This document shows positions 10,246-21,370 of a stretch of DNA of 64,000 bases, piece after piece. A program made the translations under genes and the position numbers. The stretch is taken from positions 7,657,613 through 7,721,612 of the forward strand of contig RPFO01000041.1 of the NCBI GenBank assembly GCA_009746045.1, in the 5' to 3' direction. The notes under the pieces are model-generated. The model was not told the DNA's origin, did not search any database, and worked only from the letters and a program-made list of their open reading frames with translations. The stretch comes from Mesostigma viride (Eukaryota > Streptophyta > Mesostigmatophyceae > Mesostigmatales > Mesostigmataceae). Positions within the stretch are counted from its first letter, which is position 1; every line of letters starts with the position of its first letter.

Positions 10246-12533
10246 GTATGAGAAGGACTAAGAGGATCTGGCACTACCCATTCTTCCCTGGCCTTGTTAA
10301 AGGCCTCCACCCATTTTAGGAATCCTATGTGTGTGCGACAGTCTTGCTCTATCTGTTCATAAGAAAGAGGAGACATTTTAGCCACATCATGCTTGCCCAA
10401 TCCAAATGAGTTGGGATGAAGTTTTTGGTTGTGAACCAGGTCTGCCACACAGGGTTCTTGCCCTGGGGCATACTTGGGTGTAGCAAATTTTACAGAAGCA
10501 ATGTTGGTGTTAAGAAGTTTTTCAAGAGAAATTTTGAAATGATTCAGATCAACACCACCCATGTCCTGGATGGATAGTCTATCACTGGATATGAGGACAC
10601 CAGGGTAACAGAGAAAAGGATCCCCCAATAAAGCATTCCCTTTATAACCTTCCAAGACCTGAAAAGGAGTGGGGATACCGAGTATAGTCAACATGACCTG
10701 ACCTAATACCTTGAGGGATGACTGCCCTGAGAAATCAGCCACATGGTGCCAGGGTGAAGGTTCCAAAGGCAAATGGGGCACAGCCAGGGCACTGATAATG
10801 CTGACCTGGGCTTGTGTGTCCACTGCAACCATAAATGGGCTATTGTCATTCTGCCCAACCTTCCCCACCTTAGCTGATCCTGCAGCAGTTTGAGCTTTGG
10901 CTCTATGAGCTGCTTGTAAAATGCGAACAGCGTCTGCTAGGCTGCGTTTGGAAGGTGCAGCTAGTGGCTGAGCTATGTTCACACTTGTAGAGGTGATAGG
11001 TTGCTGATCACCTGTTTTGCCAATGTGACCCTCTGCTGCAGGGGGCCAATCCTGCAGTGACTGCCTGCAATCATCAAGGGTGACCTGGGTGTCACAGTGG
11101 GTGTGGCTCTCACACTCACCAGTGGGTGTTCCAAACAACCACTCACTGGGCAACGCTGGGATGCCAGGCAACTGTACAGGGCTGTCGGCCAACAGCTCTT
11201 CCTCCTCTGCCACGTCTGACACAGTTGGAAAATACAATTTCATCCTGTGAGGTGAACACCTGTGAATTTTTCCCGTGTCATTGTGTTTAACTAACACTGT
11301 CCTGCCAGTGGTGTTAAACTTTAGGATGGTGGCTGGCCCATGCCAGGTACCCACCTTGCCTAGTCCCGACTCCTTGTAGAATAGGACCTGATCCCCTTCT
11401 CTGAAGGTGGGACGTGGATGCTTTGCATCCTTGACAGCTAACCTGCTAGCTGTCTGTGCTCGCTGTGCGTTGTAGAGGGCTAGTACCTCAGGTGGATAAA
11501 TGCCTGCATGCAATCCATCTGGTGTAATGACCACCCCTTGTGGGGTTTTCATGAGTGGCCTCCTGTTGAGGACTTGGCACAACCTGGTGGACCACAGAGC
11601 TCTGTCAGCATAGGACCCACTGTCAGCCAGCAGATTGCCATCTTCTTTGGCTACAAGGGTTTTAATGGACCTGATGGCCCTTTCAATAATGCCTTGCCTC
11701 TCATGATCTTCTAGCCCAGCCAGATCAATAGCCTCACACCCTGGTTCATTGGCAAGACATGTGAACTGCTGATCCAGTAACAATGCCTCCACAGGGTAGT
11801 ACCTGGCCTGAGCAATCAAGAGAGCCCTGAGCAACTGTGTCTTGTCCATTCCAGGTAATGGTTCAATGGTTGTGTACCTTGACCATGCATCTTTAAGTGC
11901 CAAGTAAGATTGTCCTTTGATATGAAAGACATCTCCTACCACCCTGCCCTTGCTCTTAGGTGGGGTAGCTACATGCCACTTAGGGGGTTTGGGTGCATTG
12001 AACTGACAATGCTGGCAGTGGGATCTGACCACCTGGCATGCACGTCTGAGTGCTGCCCCCCCTATTGCTGCTGCCACCACCTCTGCACTCACTTCATGCC
12101 CATAAAGGAAATGCAACTGCAAAGCAAGCTCCTGAAAACTGATCTGAGCATCCTCTGCTGGGGACACTCTGCACACCTTGGGAACCATAGATGTGAAGGT
12201 TGGTTTAGAGACATAATCTTCTGAAACCAGCTGTAGCACCTTTCCAGAACTGCTCACTGCTCTGACAGTGGGGCATGCAGAAGAAGAAGGTGAAGCAGGC
12301 ACACTCAAGCCAGCATGAGAGGGAGACTCACACTTCTTGCCGTAAGGAGGCCGCTTGCAGTCCTTGGGGTCACCGTGGGGCGGCCCGTGGCACTTGTGGC
12401 ACAGGACGTCCAAATGCCCCAGCTCGTCCACGTTCTTGCGGCAGGTGGGCCGCAGGTGGTACTTCATGCCACAGCGGGTGCACCGCTGAGAAGACTTGTC
12501 CTCCTTGTCCTGCTTCTTGTTGTTGTTGTTGTT

Positions 12534-12575
<42 letters not shown>

Positions 12576-13265
12576 ACTGTTGTTGTTGTTGTTGCTGGAG
12601 CTGCCCCCCTTGGAGGGAGACTGCCCCTTACCCTTGCCCTTGCCCCAGCCCCTGCCCTTGCCCTTGCCCTTGCCCTTGCCCTTGCCCTTGCCCTTAAACA
12701 TTTGTCCCAGCAGGGACTTGACTTCTGCCATAGTGACAGGTCTCTTGCTCCTGTCTTCCCTCTCCCTATCCTCCTCCTCCCTCTCTTCCCCCCTGACCCT
12801 CTTTACAGAGGTGCCCATGGCCCCCTGGCTAAGGGGAGCCAAGGCCAGCTTGATATAATCCAATGCCTCCTTCATGTCCTCCCAGTACTTTGCCATTCCT
12901 GTTGCAAGCATAGCGTAGGTGTTTTTGTCAAGTTTGAGTTTCTCAAGGAAGGAACGCAGCAAGAACTTGTGATCTAGCTGCTGGACATCAGGACGTGCTT
13001 TGATGGCTAGCTCATATTTCTTTGTCTCAGCCACATAGTCCACTGATGTGACCCTGTATTCCTCTACCCACCTGAATGCCCCATAGATGTCCACAGATGA
13101 GGGGGTGGAGAGGAGGTCAGTTAGCTCCTTCATGAAAGCCTCCCAAACTGCCCTAGCCTGCGTGTCCTGCCACTTGGGATACCTACGCTGGAAGACAAGA
13201 ATGAGATTCTGAATCTGAGAAGAGGACTGATGGTAAAATCCCCCTGCATGAGAGATCCAAACCAA
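10191..13265 (-). CDS. Family B gag nucleocapsid, integrase and displaced retropepsin (1,024 codons)
   Basis: One long open frame. The Met at 13265 is arbitrary, because the frame joins from gag upstream. Order: a capsid-like helical part; a Lys-Gly repeat of about 20 residues; a long Asn run; two zinc knuckles (CTRCGMKYHLRPTC and CHKCHGPPHGDPKDC, about residues 258-300). Integrase follows, with H-H-C-C (LHFLYGH near 382, CQHC near 418) and catalytic Asp, Asp and Glu near 443, 497 and 527 (GDVFHIKG, LLLDQQF, IIERAIRS). A C-terminal GKVGTWHGPATI module lies near 640. After integrase come DTQAQVSII (about 815) and ALLGDPFL (about 880), the two hallmark strands of an aspartic retropepsin. The usual DTG is DTQ. 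Protease placement after integrase is unusual. Confidence 0.8.
12518..12700. repeat. Coding microsatellites: GTT run and CCTTGC hexamer run
   Basis: 12518-12595 is an interrupted GTT repeat that encodes the poly-Asn stretch of the family B Gag on the minus strand. About 12626-12695 is a CCTTGC/CCTTGCC repeat encoding Lys-Gly dipeptides. Length variation in these would change Gag length without changing frame. Confidence 0.8.
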
Positions 13266-15246
13266 TTCTTGACATTCAGTTCCTCCCTAGCCAGCTGCAG
13301 AGAGAGAAGTGCATGATTCCCCTGCTCCCTAGTATACCCCTCAGGCAGCCCCCTGACATTAATCCTATCCACAGGACGGTTTTCATTGTAAGTGGGCAAC
13401 CTAGAGGGGGATGCAGGGGGAGAGGGAGAAGATGGTGTTGCTGCTGCAGCATTCACAGGAGAGACCTGCTGAGAGGGAAGTGCTACTTGAGTGAGCTGAG
13501 CAGGATGGGCAAACATGGGCTGTGTAGGAGGGTTAGACAACATAGGGGTGGGCTGGTGGGGGTGTGAGTGTGTGTCACTTCCCGCCTCCTGCTGCGGGCC
13601 TCCTCCCAATCATGGAAGGTGGGAGAGAGGGACACGTCATCGTCAGTAGGGTTAGTAAGATTGTGATGCAACCAGGTAGGCAGAGTTAGCCACCTACCCG
13701 CCCCTCTCAGGATGGCGTTGTGTAGGAGCTCCAGCAAACGCACCAGACGCACCCTGCTGCCCTGCACCCTCCTCCCTGAGAGGAGAGCCTGCAGGGCAGG
13801 CAGCAGGTCGTCGCACACCCTACGTGTGCCCTCTTGGAGGTTGGGCAGGCCCAGGATGTGCGTGATGATTGCACACACCAGGCTGCCCGCCTCCGCGACG
13901 TGCATCTGCTGGCTCCTGTCGGCCAGCCCACGGAAGGAGGCTGTGGCTGTCTGTATGGCACGCCACACGGCCTCATCACCAGGGTGATGAAGTCGCGACC
14001 TTGCAGGTCGCCCTCCAGCAGTGCTGGTTGCTGCCCAGCTGCGGTGGGACCCTGGGCCCCTCCGGCCCTGCCAGGGACTTGTCCTTGTTGCGGCTAGAGG
14101 GGGCCTGCCCCCCAGAGCCGCTGGAGGTGCCCGTGACACCCTCCATGGGGGCTGCATCCCCCGCCAGCGCCGGAGGCGCCGGCGTCGCTGCCGGGGTCCC
14201 TGCGACCCCGGGCGCTTGTGTCGCCGCCGGGGTCCCTGCGACCCCGGTGGCCTCCTCAGCCACCTGGCCCCCCACGCGGGGCGGGGGAGCCTGCGGCTGA
14301 GGTTGGACCCTCTGACCTGCCAGAGGGTCCTGGGTGGCTTCACCACCCATGGGCGTGTTGGGGGCGTCTGCCGCCCCGCGCCCCGTCGCAGGCGGCATCG
14401 CAGCCGCCTCACGCCTATCCGGGCCCCAGCCAACTGGCGTGACTTGGGGCCACGCTGGCAACGGAGTCAGCGCGATCTCTGGTCTGGAGACCACGCGCAG
14501 CGCCTCTCTCTGGCGCTGCCTGGACGCCCACTGATCAACAGTGCCGGGGTTGTGCCGCGGCCGATTGGCGAAACAGTACAGCCAAACCGCCACCTGAACC
14601 AGTGGGAGCTGCATCCTAAGACGCCCCTCGATCAGCGTGCACCCGATGAACCTCTATCGCGTGTATCTCCTCATCTGGAAGCAACTGAAAACGTTGAGCA
14701 TGATCCGGCCGTTCACCGCAATGAACGCCGGGATGTCGTCCTCCCCAAGGGGGAGAAAATGGGGTGGGCGCCCGAACATGACCGGGGGCGGAACATGTTC
14801 CCCATACCGGTCAATGTCCATGGTGGCCATCTGTCGGCCCACGGAAAGGTTGCCAGACGTCGCAGGTGTCTGCGACGAAAGCTCAAGCGAAGGCCGAGGC
14901 CTCGCAGGCGGCACCTCGCCATCCTCCTCGGAGGAATCACTCCGCTCACGACCCCCGTCACCTGCGACGGGGGAACGTCGTGCCCGGGGGACCTGCCCCC
15001 CAGGTGCCATGGCGGACGAACCGCCAGTGGCAAACGGCCGCCCGCTCGCCATCCCCCGGGCGCCGGGCCCCACCTGCGGGCCCCGACGCCTGGGTTGGTC
15101 AGCGACCACCGTGCGGAAGGGACGTTGGGCGTCACCCTCGCATCGGTGGTGGAGGGCGTGCCCTCCGGCGAAAGGCGGGGTGAGGTGCGCCTGGCAGGCG
15201 CCTTCCCCTTGTTGTTGTTGCCGTTGTTGCCGTTGTTGGAAGCCAT
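13130..15246 (-). pseudogene. Family B 5' gag/ORF1 region, frameshifted
   Basis: Coding character is spread over three frames. The first ATG is at 15246 (MASNNGNNGNNNKGKAPARR), soon after the primer-binding site. A segment ending with MDIDRYGEHVPP and FLPLGEDDIPAFIAV follows in another frame (about 14654-15120). Next comes a Pro/Ala/Gly-rich stretch (13976-14614) with duplicated GVAGTPAAT units, then a helical segment (about 13600-14000: VCAIITHILGLPNL, LLPALQALLSGRR). Last is a Ser/Pro linker (13130-13609) leading into the long ORF. The helical segment resembles family A ORF1 in style and position. Either these are real mutations or the sequence has indel errors. Confidence 0.5.
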
Positions 15247-15272
15247 ATCTTTTTTTTTTGCTTAAAAAAAAT

Positions 15273-15290
15273 ATCGAACTTTTCAGTCCA
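15273..15290 (-). other. Family B primer-binding site
   Basis: Immediately inside the 5' LTR, the minus strand begins TGGACTGAAAAGTTCGAT. The TGG start fits pairing with a tRNA CCA end. The reverse complement reads like a tRNA acceptor plus T-stem (CGAAC, then TTTTCAG, T, CCA). Which tRNA is used cannot be told from this window. Confidence 0.5.
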
Positions 15291-15745
15291 AGTTGGATGG
15301 AGACTAGGGACGACGAACAACTGCGAAAGCTGAGAGCGAATGATGATTGTATTACAATAATACAATGAGAGAGCGATGAAAGCTGAGGGCTCAGAATGGA
15401 ACTGGGCAGACTCGGGTGCTGTGGCACTCCCCAGTGCTACGCCTATATGCCTATGGCGGTGCTACCTGCAGCACACGACCAGTGGACAACTGTACACTGC
15501 AATGCCATGCGACCACGTCACTAGCAACCAACTAAGACTCGGCCCGTCAGGCCCGGCTACACCGGACCTGGCGGGTCGAGCTAGCACCTAGGAACAGTCT
15601 GGCACTAACCGCACATCGGTCCACATGACACCTCAGTACCGTACACCCTGCCGTACTGTACTGAGGTGTCCCGCTCAGCCGCGGTAGGCAATACGCGGCG
15701 CGCAGGCCGGAAATCCGTGTGTCAGCCTAAGCATCTCATCTAACT
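15291..15745 (-). repeat. Family B 5' LTR
   Basis: 455 bp, identical by eye to the copy at 7252-7706. It directly precedes the primer-binding site in the direction of transcription (minus). It is followed on the right by the duplication ATTGC and the remainder of the interrupted ORF1. Confidence 0.9.
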
Positions 15746-16138
15746 ATTGCTGCTCAATCTTGTCGCGTTCTTGTCTGCATTGCGAGAGTGGGCGCCGGAC
15801 GGGTGGGATTTTCTAACGATTCTTACCAACCCGCTCCGCATCGTCACCCGCCGCCGTCGTCGCCGCATTGATCCGGTGACGGGACGTCGGTTGGACCCCA
15901 TCGTCATCGAAACTCCGGTGACGATTGAGGTTGGGCAAGGCCAGGAGGCGCCTGCGCCTGTCACCAACGATCCAATTTACGACTACGACTACTGCGATTT
16001 TCGTGGTCTCGACTGAATTCGGCATGGTGGCGCGGTCGGCACCGGGGCAGGCGGCTTTTTGACAGATTGTACATATCTACCTGTCTTTTGTTTTCCAGCT
16101 GCTTAGCTCAGGGCCATACACAGCTAGTGTAGTTTACC

Positions 16139-16267
16139 ATGGCTGAGGGACGCCGTAGCAAGGGCCTAGCCAGTGGGAATAATAATGGGGGTGCTGGTAG
16201 CGGGACCGCTCACGTAGATGACGTGGGGGTTACCGGCGAGATTACCAATGTGCCTATTAATAATAAA
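16139..16267 (+). pseudogene. Element A3 gag fragment
   Basis: Starts with the same MAEGRRSKGLASGN sequence as the gag at 1919. It is broken after about 43 codons at the AAGG shared with the 3' internal region. Everything from mid-gag to near the end of the internal region is deleted, so this copy is non-autonomous. Confidence 0.8.
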
Positions 16268-16597
16268 GGTTGACAGGTCCATTACAGACCATGTATTCTA
16301 TTTAAAAAGAAATGTATATTTGTACATACCTCTCACAATGGTCTGGGAACCTTTATTCTGGGGTTTATAGGGCGGGGTTCGATTCCCTGGTATTATGTTT
16401 CTACAAGCTGGCCTGCTCAGGTTTTTACCTGTTCAGACTTCCCTAGTTCCCCAGGGCAGGATTTAATTGTTGCCTATGTGTTTCATTTTGTCATTTGTTT
16501 GCTGTGGCAATTTATCATCTGACAAGTAGACGGGCGCCATAAGACGGGCGCCAATACTAACCTGTTGAGAGTATGACGGGGAAACTATTGTAATACG
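16268..16597 (+). other. Element A3 remnant of the 3' internal region
   Basis: The reverse complement of about 4528-4862 in element A1, including the tRNA T-arm-like motif GGGGTTCGATTCCC at about 16374. It ends with TTGTAATACG, exactly where an LTR in the unexpected orientation is joined. Confidence 0.7.
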
Positions 16598-17213
16598 AGT
16601 TGAATGAGAGTTTACCACCGAGGGAATCCATGGCTCTTGCAGGAAAGTTGCCTTTATTATAATGAGCAAACACAGACGTAAGTCACGTCAAGTCCGAGAC
16701 TGCACGTAGCACAGACGACAGGGTCGTTATGCCAAGAGAGCGTGCACGCAAGAGCTAGCGCCCCAGTGTGACCAAGTCACTCATATAGCTTGCTAGGGAC
16801 GCGTCCAAGTATTCAGCTGCACTGTCACAGCTGAACTGTCAATCAATTGATTACACAGACTCTGGCACGCCTTTGGCGCGCAGATCTATCAATTGTCCAT
16901 ACGGCTAGTCCTGTGGGCCTATCCGTACACTAGTCAGCATCAACTGTCTCATAGGTCCTGGCGCGCTACAGTGCGCCTACCTATCAATTGACCATCAAGT
17001 CCTGTACAAGTCCTGTCAACGTCCTGCGGACTATCAAAGTGACACTTGTACATCCTGTGTCCGTACGCGCCCACAGTGGCGCGCCGGGTACTGTCGGCAC
17101 AGCCTAGGAAACGTCATAACTTTTACGTTCCTTAACCAAATGAGGCGTTCAAGGTGCCGTTGGAAAGAGCGTAACAATCTCTATCCATCTAACGTAAATC
17201 CTTTACGTTAACT
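16598..17213 (-). repeat. Family A LTR copy 4
   Basis: A full 616-bp copy in the orientation of copies 1 and 2, opposite to the 5' LTR of element A3. It carries several differences from the others (for example GCCCCAGTGTGACC near 16760 and GTGGGCC near 16915), so it is the most diverged copy. Its right end cuts into the Tnp2-type transposase. Confidence 0.85.
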
Positions 17214-18706
17214 GGTTGTTCGCCCCCAGGTGGAACTCGTCGATCAGGTGCCGTTGGAGGAGTTGAGGCCAGTACGGCAGCCTGCAAAAGGGCTCCGGCT
17301 CCCGGCCGTTGTTTCTGCAGTGCTCTACATAGGTTTCCATTGTCATGTCAGGCGGCGCCTCCTTGTCGTTGCCACCGCGACGGGGGTCATCAGCTGGCAG
17401 CAAGGTCTCATGCCCAAGAAAAACAATGCGCCCTTGGGAAACATAGGTGCCCTTCCAAGCAGGGCCGTGCACAAGGCAGCCGTCGTACCCGGAGTCTGGC
17501 ATATTTACCATCTTACCAAACCCCGGGTAGTCGTGAACAGTAAACAAAAGCAGTGCTTGAATTTTTGCCGGGTGGAACCCACCATGCTCATCATCATCCA
17601 ACACATCACAAATGAAAAACCCATCCCACATCTTCACCAGCTCATCTACAATCAGGTCAAGAAAAATGTGCATATTCTTTGGGGCCTTACCTTTCTTGTT
17701 CCCTCCCACCAGAAGCACCATTGGGCAGAAATGTTTGTTAATGAAGACCCATTCAGGCAGGTTCAAGATTGCACAGAAACACGGCCAGCTGGAGTGCTGG
17801 TCCATGTAGCACCTAGGACATACTCCATCAAAACAAAGCGCTAAAAAAAGGAAGCGTGGGTCAAGCCGAAACTGAGGGAACATTCTCTTGACGTGCAGCA
17901 TCGCTCGGGTATCTGCACGCAATTATACAACAGGGAGGTGGGTAAACGGGACGGCCGAAGTGCGGGCGGCACAACCGAATGTTATAATATGCAGCAAAAT
18001 CACCACAACATATGCAGCATGAGTTGGGTGAACCGTATACAGCCAGCCAAAAAGCACGTGCAGAAAAGAAATTGACAAGGACGCCTTTTACCTTTAATTC
18101 CGTGGACTTTCCGATTTGGGTCTTCTTCATCTTGTTTGTTTTCAGTTTCTCCAGCATATCGTAATGCCTTGGACATCTCGGGTATCCTAAAAAATCCGCG
18201 GAAACGATTTATAAGAGGGAAGTATCTAACTTGGCGATGGGCCCTTCTTGTTGTTACTGTCTCTCCATTTCTATCTTCGTATTGTTCATATCTATTGTTT
18301 TTACATACAGGGCAGGTCTGGACTTCTTTTGTTTTGTATATATATTTTTCACAGGGGCACGCGTCATATACACGCATATCTAACCCTAAACCCTTCATGA
18401 CTTTCTTGGCTTCTTTTACACTATCTGGAAGAGAATTACCGGCTGGCAGAACTTTGCTGATGAAAGTGAATACCTCATCCGCTAGGGCAGCCGATGCAGA
18501 ATGCCTGCCGAGTATAGACAAGAGTTCCAACGCGCTAGCTATGGCAGTGTTACTGGATCCTGAATAAAGTGGTGTGTCTGCTGATATTTTGCCTACTGTA
18601 GCTGCGAAGTTTCTGGCAAACGCTTTTGCATCCTCCTCCCCGGTACCAGGCAGATGATCGCCCCCTCCTGTAAAAAATCATCTATGCTACAGTTCAAATT
18701 CGCCAT
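17214..18706 (-). pseudogene. CACTA (En/Spm) Tnp2-type transposase, truncated and frameshifted
   Basis: Two exons read on the minus strand: 18706-18092 and 17912-17214, with a 179-bp GT-AG intron (17913-18091, donor GTAAAAG, acceptor GCGTGCAG) that joins in frame. The order matches the Transposase_21 (Tnp2) family. VKEAKKVMKGLGL is followed by the Cys-pair stretch (YDACPCEKYIY, CPVCKNNRYE) and VRYFPLINRFRGFF. Exon 2 gives the WPCFCAILNLPEWV region, LDLIVDELVKMWDG and LLFTVHDYPGFG. The first exon begins MANLNCSIDDFLQ, but a missing or extra base in a G run near 18660 breaks the frame. The C-terminal part is cut off by LTR copy 4. Confidence 0.75.
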
Positions 18707-19066
18707 TGTTAGTATTCAGGAATAAATAAGACAGTAAATGTAAAGTCACGGAAGGCCCCGCGTCAGACTTGATGCGAAATCGTCGAAGCCACAGCAGACC
18801 TCAAAATGAACGCGTTGTTTAAGTTGCGCGGTGCTCCCTCTGTCGGTAGGTGCCGTTTGGTGCCGCCGCGTGAATCGCGCGGACGCGTCAACACACTGCG
18901 GCTGACGTCGATGAGTGCCAACCGACGGCTTGGGTCACTTCTCTGGAGAACTTAAGGTAAGTTAAGTTAATGCAGACCAGTGGTCGCACGCGTCGTGAAC
19001 CGGCCAACGGCTCTCCTGCGAGAGAAAAAAAAGCGGGATACTGCATGAGTCGTCGGATCGGTGCAG
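18707..19066 (+). other. Shared upstream region and probable 5' UTR exon with intron
   Basis: This short region separates the transposase start (minus) from the plus-strand gene. A consensus donor AAG|GTAAGT at 18956/18957 and an acceptor GGTGCAG ending at 19066 define a 110-bp intron directly before the ATG at 19067. The region left of 18957 would be a 5' UTR exon. Open frames in it hit a stop before the donor. No TATA box is claimed. Confidence 0.45.
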
Positions 19067-20194
19067 ATGGACGGTCACGATTTCAAGATGATGTATGCGT
19101 TGAATTTGCCGCGTCCACAGAACGTAGTCGTTGTTGCCATGGAGCCGCAAACACAGGCGGCCGACGGCATTGACCCAGGTTCCAACTTTTCTACCCAACC
19201 GCCGTTGGGTAGTTACATGGCAGCAGAGCAGGATGGGCCTTACAAGGCCACAGATGAAGAGTGGCGCTCATTCCGTGTTAACAAGATCAGCGAGGAAGTC
19301 CCTTTGCCATTTGTTGCCGAGAGTAACCGGCTGGCAGTCCTCCGCAGCCAGATAGCGGTGCTATCGCGGAGGTACCTTCACCTTGGGGACCCAAAAGCTA
19401 AACAAGATGCTGCGTTAGTTGCCGCAGTTGTCGATAGACTGCTAAAAATATGCGAGTTTGCGGGGGCATTAGCAAACTCAGCTTTTGAGTCAGCAACGCG
19501 GAGGTACGAGGAATTGCAGAAAGTGGACCCCGCGAAGGCGGGCAAGGCTCCGGTATTCCAGCCGGCGCGGAAATTTGTAGCCGCCGAACTTGTCTCGATA
19601 CTTGTCGAATTCGAAGTACAAGGCGAATAGCGGGAAGCGCGGCATTCGCAACCCGGACGAGGGGGGTGCCTTAGCCAACCTAACCAACCTGGACACGCCA
19701 AAGGTATAGCTAAGCTCTACATTGGACTTCTTCGAACTGAATGCTTTTCTTTTCCCGATGCAAAGGCAACCGAACTTCATGCATGCAATATTTTCTGATC
19801 CGGCACCATTAGTATATTGGAGTAAAATTGTGTTCTTGCCGCTAGCTTCGATGTCAAGGTTTTCTTTTAATTGATTTGCTTGTCTTTGTTTCCCCACAAT
19901 CGTCGTATCACTCGCACGATCGTAGGTGAAGGTCGGGGTGCCAAAGCCCAAGATGGCGAAGACCAAGCAAGACAAGACTCACCTCGAGCCACAAGCCCCG
20001 GCCAAGGTATGTTACGGCAAGAAAGCATTCTGGCTACTAGCTTACTGTATGTCGTCGGCAAAGATTGTTGCTTTCCACTCTCCATGCTCGTGAACATGTT
20101 CATTTTAAACCGTGGGTATTCGTGCGCCCTTATATAAATCTGGTTAAGAAATGCAGTGACTGACAAGCCTAGAAAAAAAATTTAATACTTGTAA

Positions 20195-20310
20195 TGCATA
20201 TGCCAGCACCCCACCCCATTTATTTATGCATGCCAGCACCCCACCCCATTTATTTATGCATGCCAGCACCCCGCCCCATTTATTTATGCATGCCAGCACC
20301 CCACCAACCT
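20195..20310. repeat. 30-bp tandem repeat (about 3.7 units) in an intron
   Basis: Units starting TGCCAGCACC at 20201, 20231, 20261 and 20291 are nearly identical (one A/G difference) and each contains CCCCATTTATTTATGCA. They lie in the intron 20007-20462 of the multi-exon gene. Contiguous units without spacers exclude a CRISPR. Confidence 0.9.
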
Positions 20311-21370
20311 GTTACGCCCGCCTTAAGGCGGCGGGCTCTGCTTTGCCTTTGCCATTTTCAAGCGCCCCCATGTCAGATGAGCAAATAGCTCAAGAAATCA
20401 CGTCCTCTAACTATTGTACCTAGTTGGTTGTGTCCGTTTCCCCGAAATTGTGGCATGCGCAGGTCGAGAACACCCTGACGCCCCAGGAGCAGGAAATCGC
20501 ACTCCTCCGGGCCAGGCTCGCTGCACTTGAGCAATCTACAAAGCCGGCCTCAGCTTCAGAACAGTCGGTCGTCTATATCATGGCGCCGCCCCCTGTGCCA
20601 CCAAGGAACCCTGTCCTTGCCGTGGCCGCTTCCCCATCGGCCACGTCGGCTCCCCCCGCCGCAGAAACCGCGGCGCCGGCAGCCAAGGCCGCGGCGCCGG
20701 CAGCCAAGGCCGCGGCGCCGGCAGCCAAGGCCGCGGCGCCGGCAGCCGAGGCCGCGGCGCCGGCAGCCGAGGCCGCGGCGCCGGCAGCCGAGGCCGCGGC
20801 GCCGGCAGCCAAGGCCGCGGCGCCGGCAGCCAAGGCCGCGGCGCCGGCAGCCGAGGCCGCGGCGCCGGCAGCCGAGGCCGCGGCGCCGGCAGCCAAGGCC
20901 GCGGCGCCGGCAGCCAAGGCCGCGGCGCCGGCAGCCGAGGCCGCGGCGCCGTTCATTCCAAAGACGCAGAAAAACAAAGTAGAGAAGAAAGCTGATGTGC
21001 CGCCAAAGAAACTCAAGAAGGAACGGGAGCCCCAAATAAAAAAGGAACGCGGTACCCCCCTTGACCTGGGCCTTGGTCACTTTCTGCCGCAGCTCAGCCG
21101 CGTGGCCACCATCCGAAAGGATGCCCAGCCGAAAATCGGGATGTTCATCGCCGTGCGGTTTCTCCTAGAGGACCCTAAGAAGGACCAGGATGAGTGGATC
21201 TGGGAGTTTGGTAAAGTCTGCTCCATCAACAAGAAAAGGAAGATCCCACACTCAATCCTGTTCGTCGAGCATGACGGCGCAAGCAAGACTTACGAGCTCG
21301 CCCTCAACGACCTCCCCCAAGACGAGAACAGCAAGGAAATATGTGCTTGGGTGGCTCTTGATGGAGTGTA

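Larger units (their letters stand above)
7252..15745 (-). mobile_element. Family B: complete Copia-type LTR retrotransposon (8,494 bp)
   Basis: Flanked by the 5-bp target duplication ATTGC (7247-7251 and 15746-15750) within family A ORF1. It has 455-bp LTRs at 7252-7706 and 15291-15745 that look identical base for base. Coding is on the minus strand, so the 5' LTR is the right-hand one. LTR ends are AGTTGGATG and CATCTAACT, not the usual TG..CA. Domain order read on the minus strand is N-terminal gag regions, two zinc knuckles, integrase, a retropepsin-like region, RT, RNase H. Several frame changes break the coding region although the LTRs look freshly inserted. Confidence 0.9.
6732..16016 (+). 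pseudogene. Element A3 ORF1, split by insertion of element B
   Basis: The second copy of family A ORF1. The first part is 6732-7251 and the rest 15751-16016. Together they give 786 nt, the same length as the intact copy at 2042-2827. The interruption is exactly element B (7252-15745) plus one copy of its 5-bp duplication ATTGC. The 3' part ends with the Arg run and the YDYDY tail, as in the intact copy. Confidence 0.8.

Noticed and set aside
12315-12977. Plus-strand poly-Leu/Val/Cys ORFs
   Set aside because: Antisense of the Asn- and Lys-Gly-rich Gag repeats of family B.
19490-19975. 161-codon minus-strand ORF
   Set aside because: Overlaps plus-strand exons and intron with consensus splice sites; no domain recognised.
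20195-20310. CRISPR-like short repeats
   Set aside because: The 30-bp units are contiguous without spacers, lie in an intron, and the DNA is eukaryotic.
20527-21080. Arg/Pro-rich and Gly/Arg- or Ala-rich ORFs in other frames and on the minus strand
   Set aside because: Shadows of the AAPAAK/E repeat in the plus-strand gene, whose frame is supported by splice phases.
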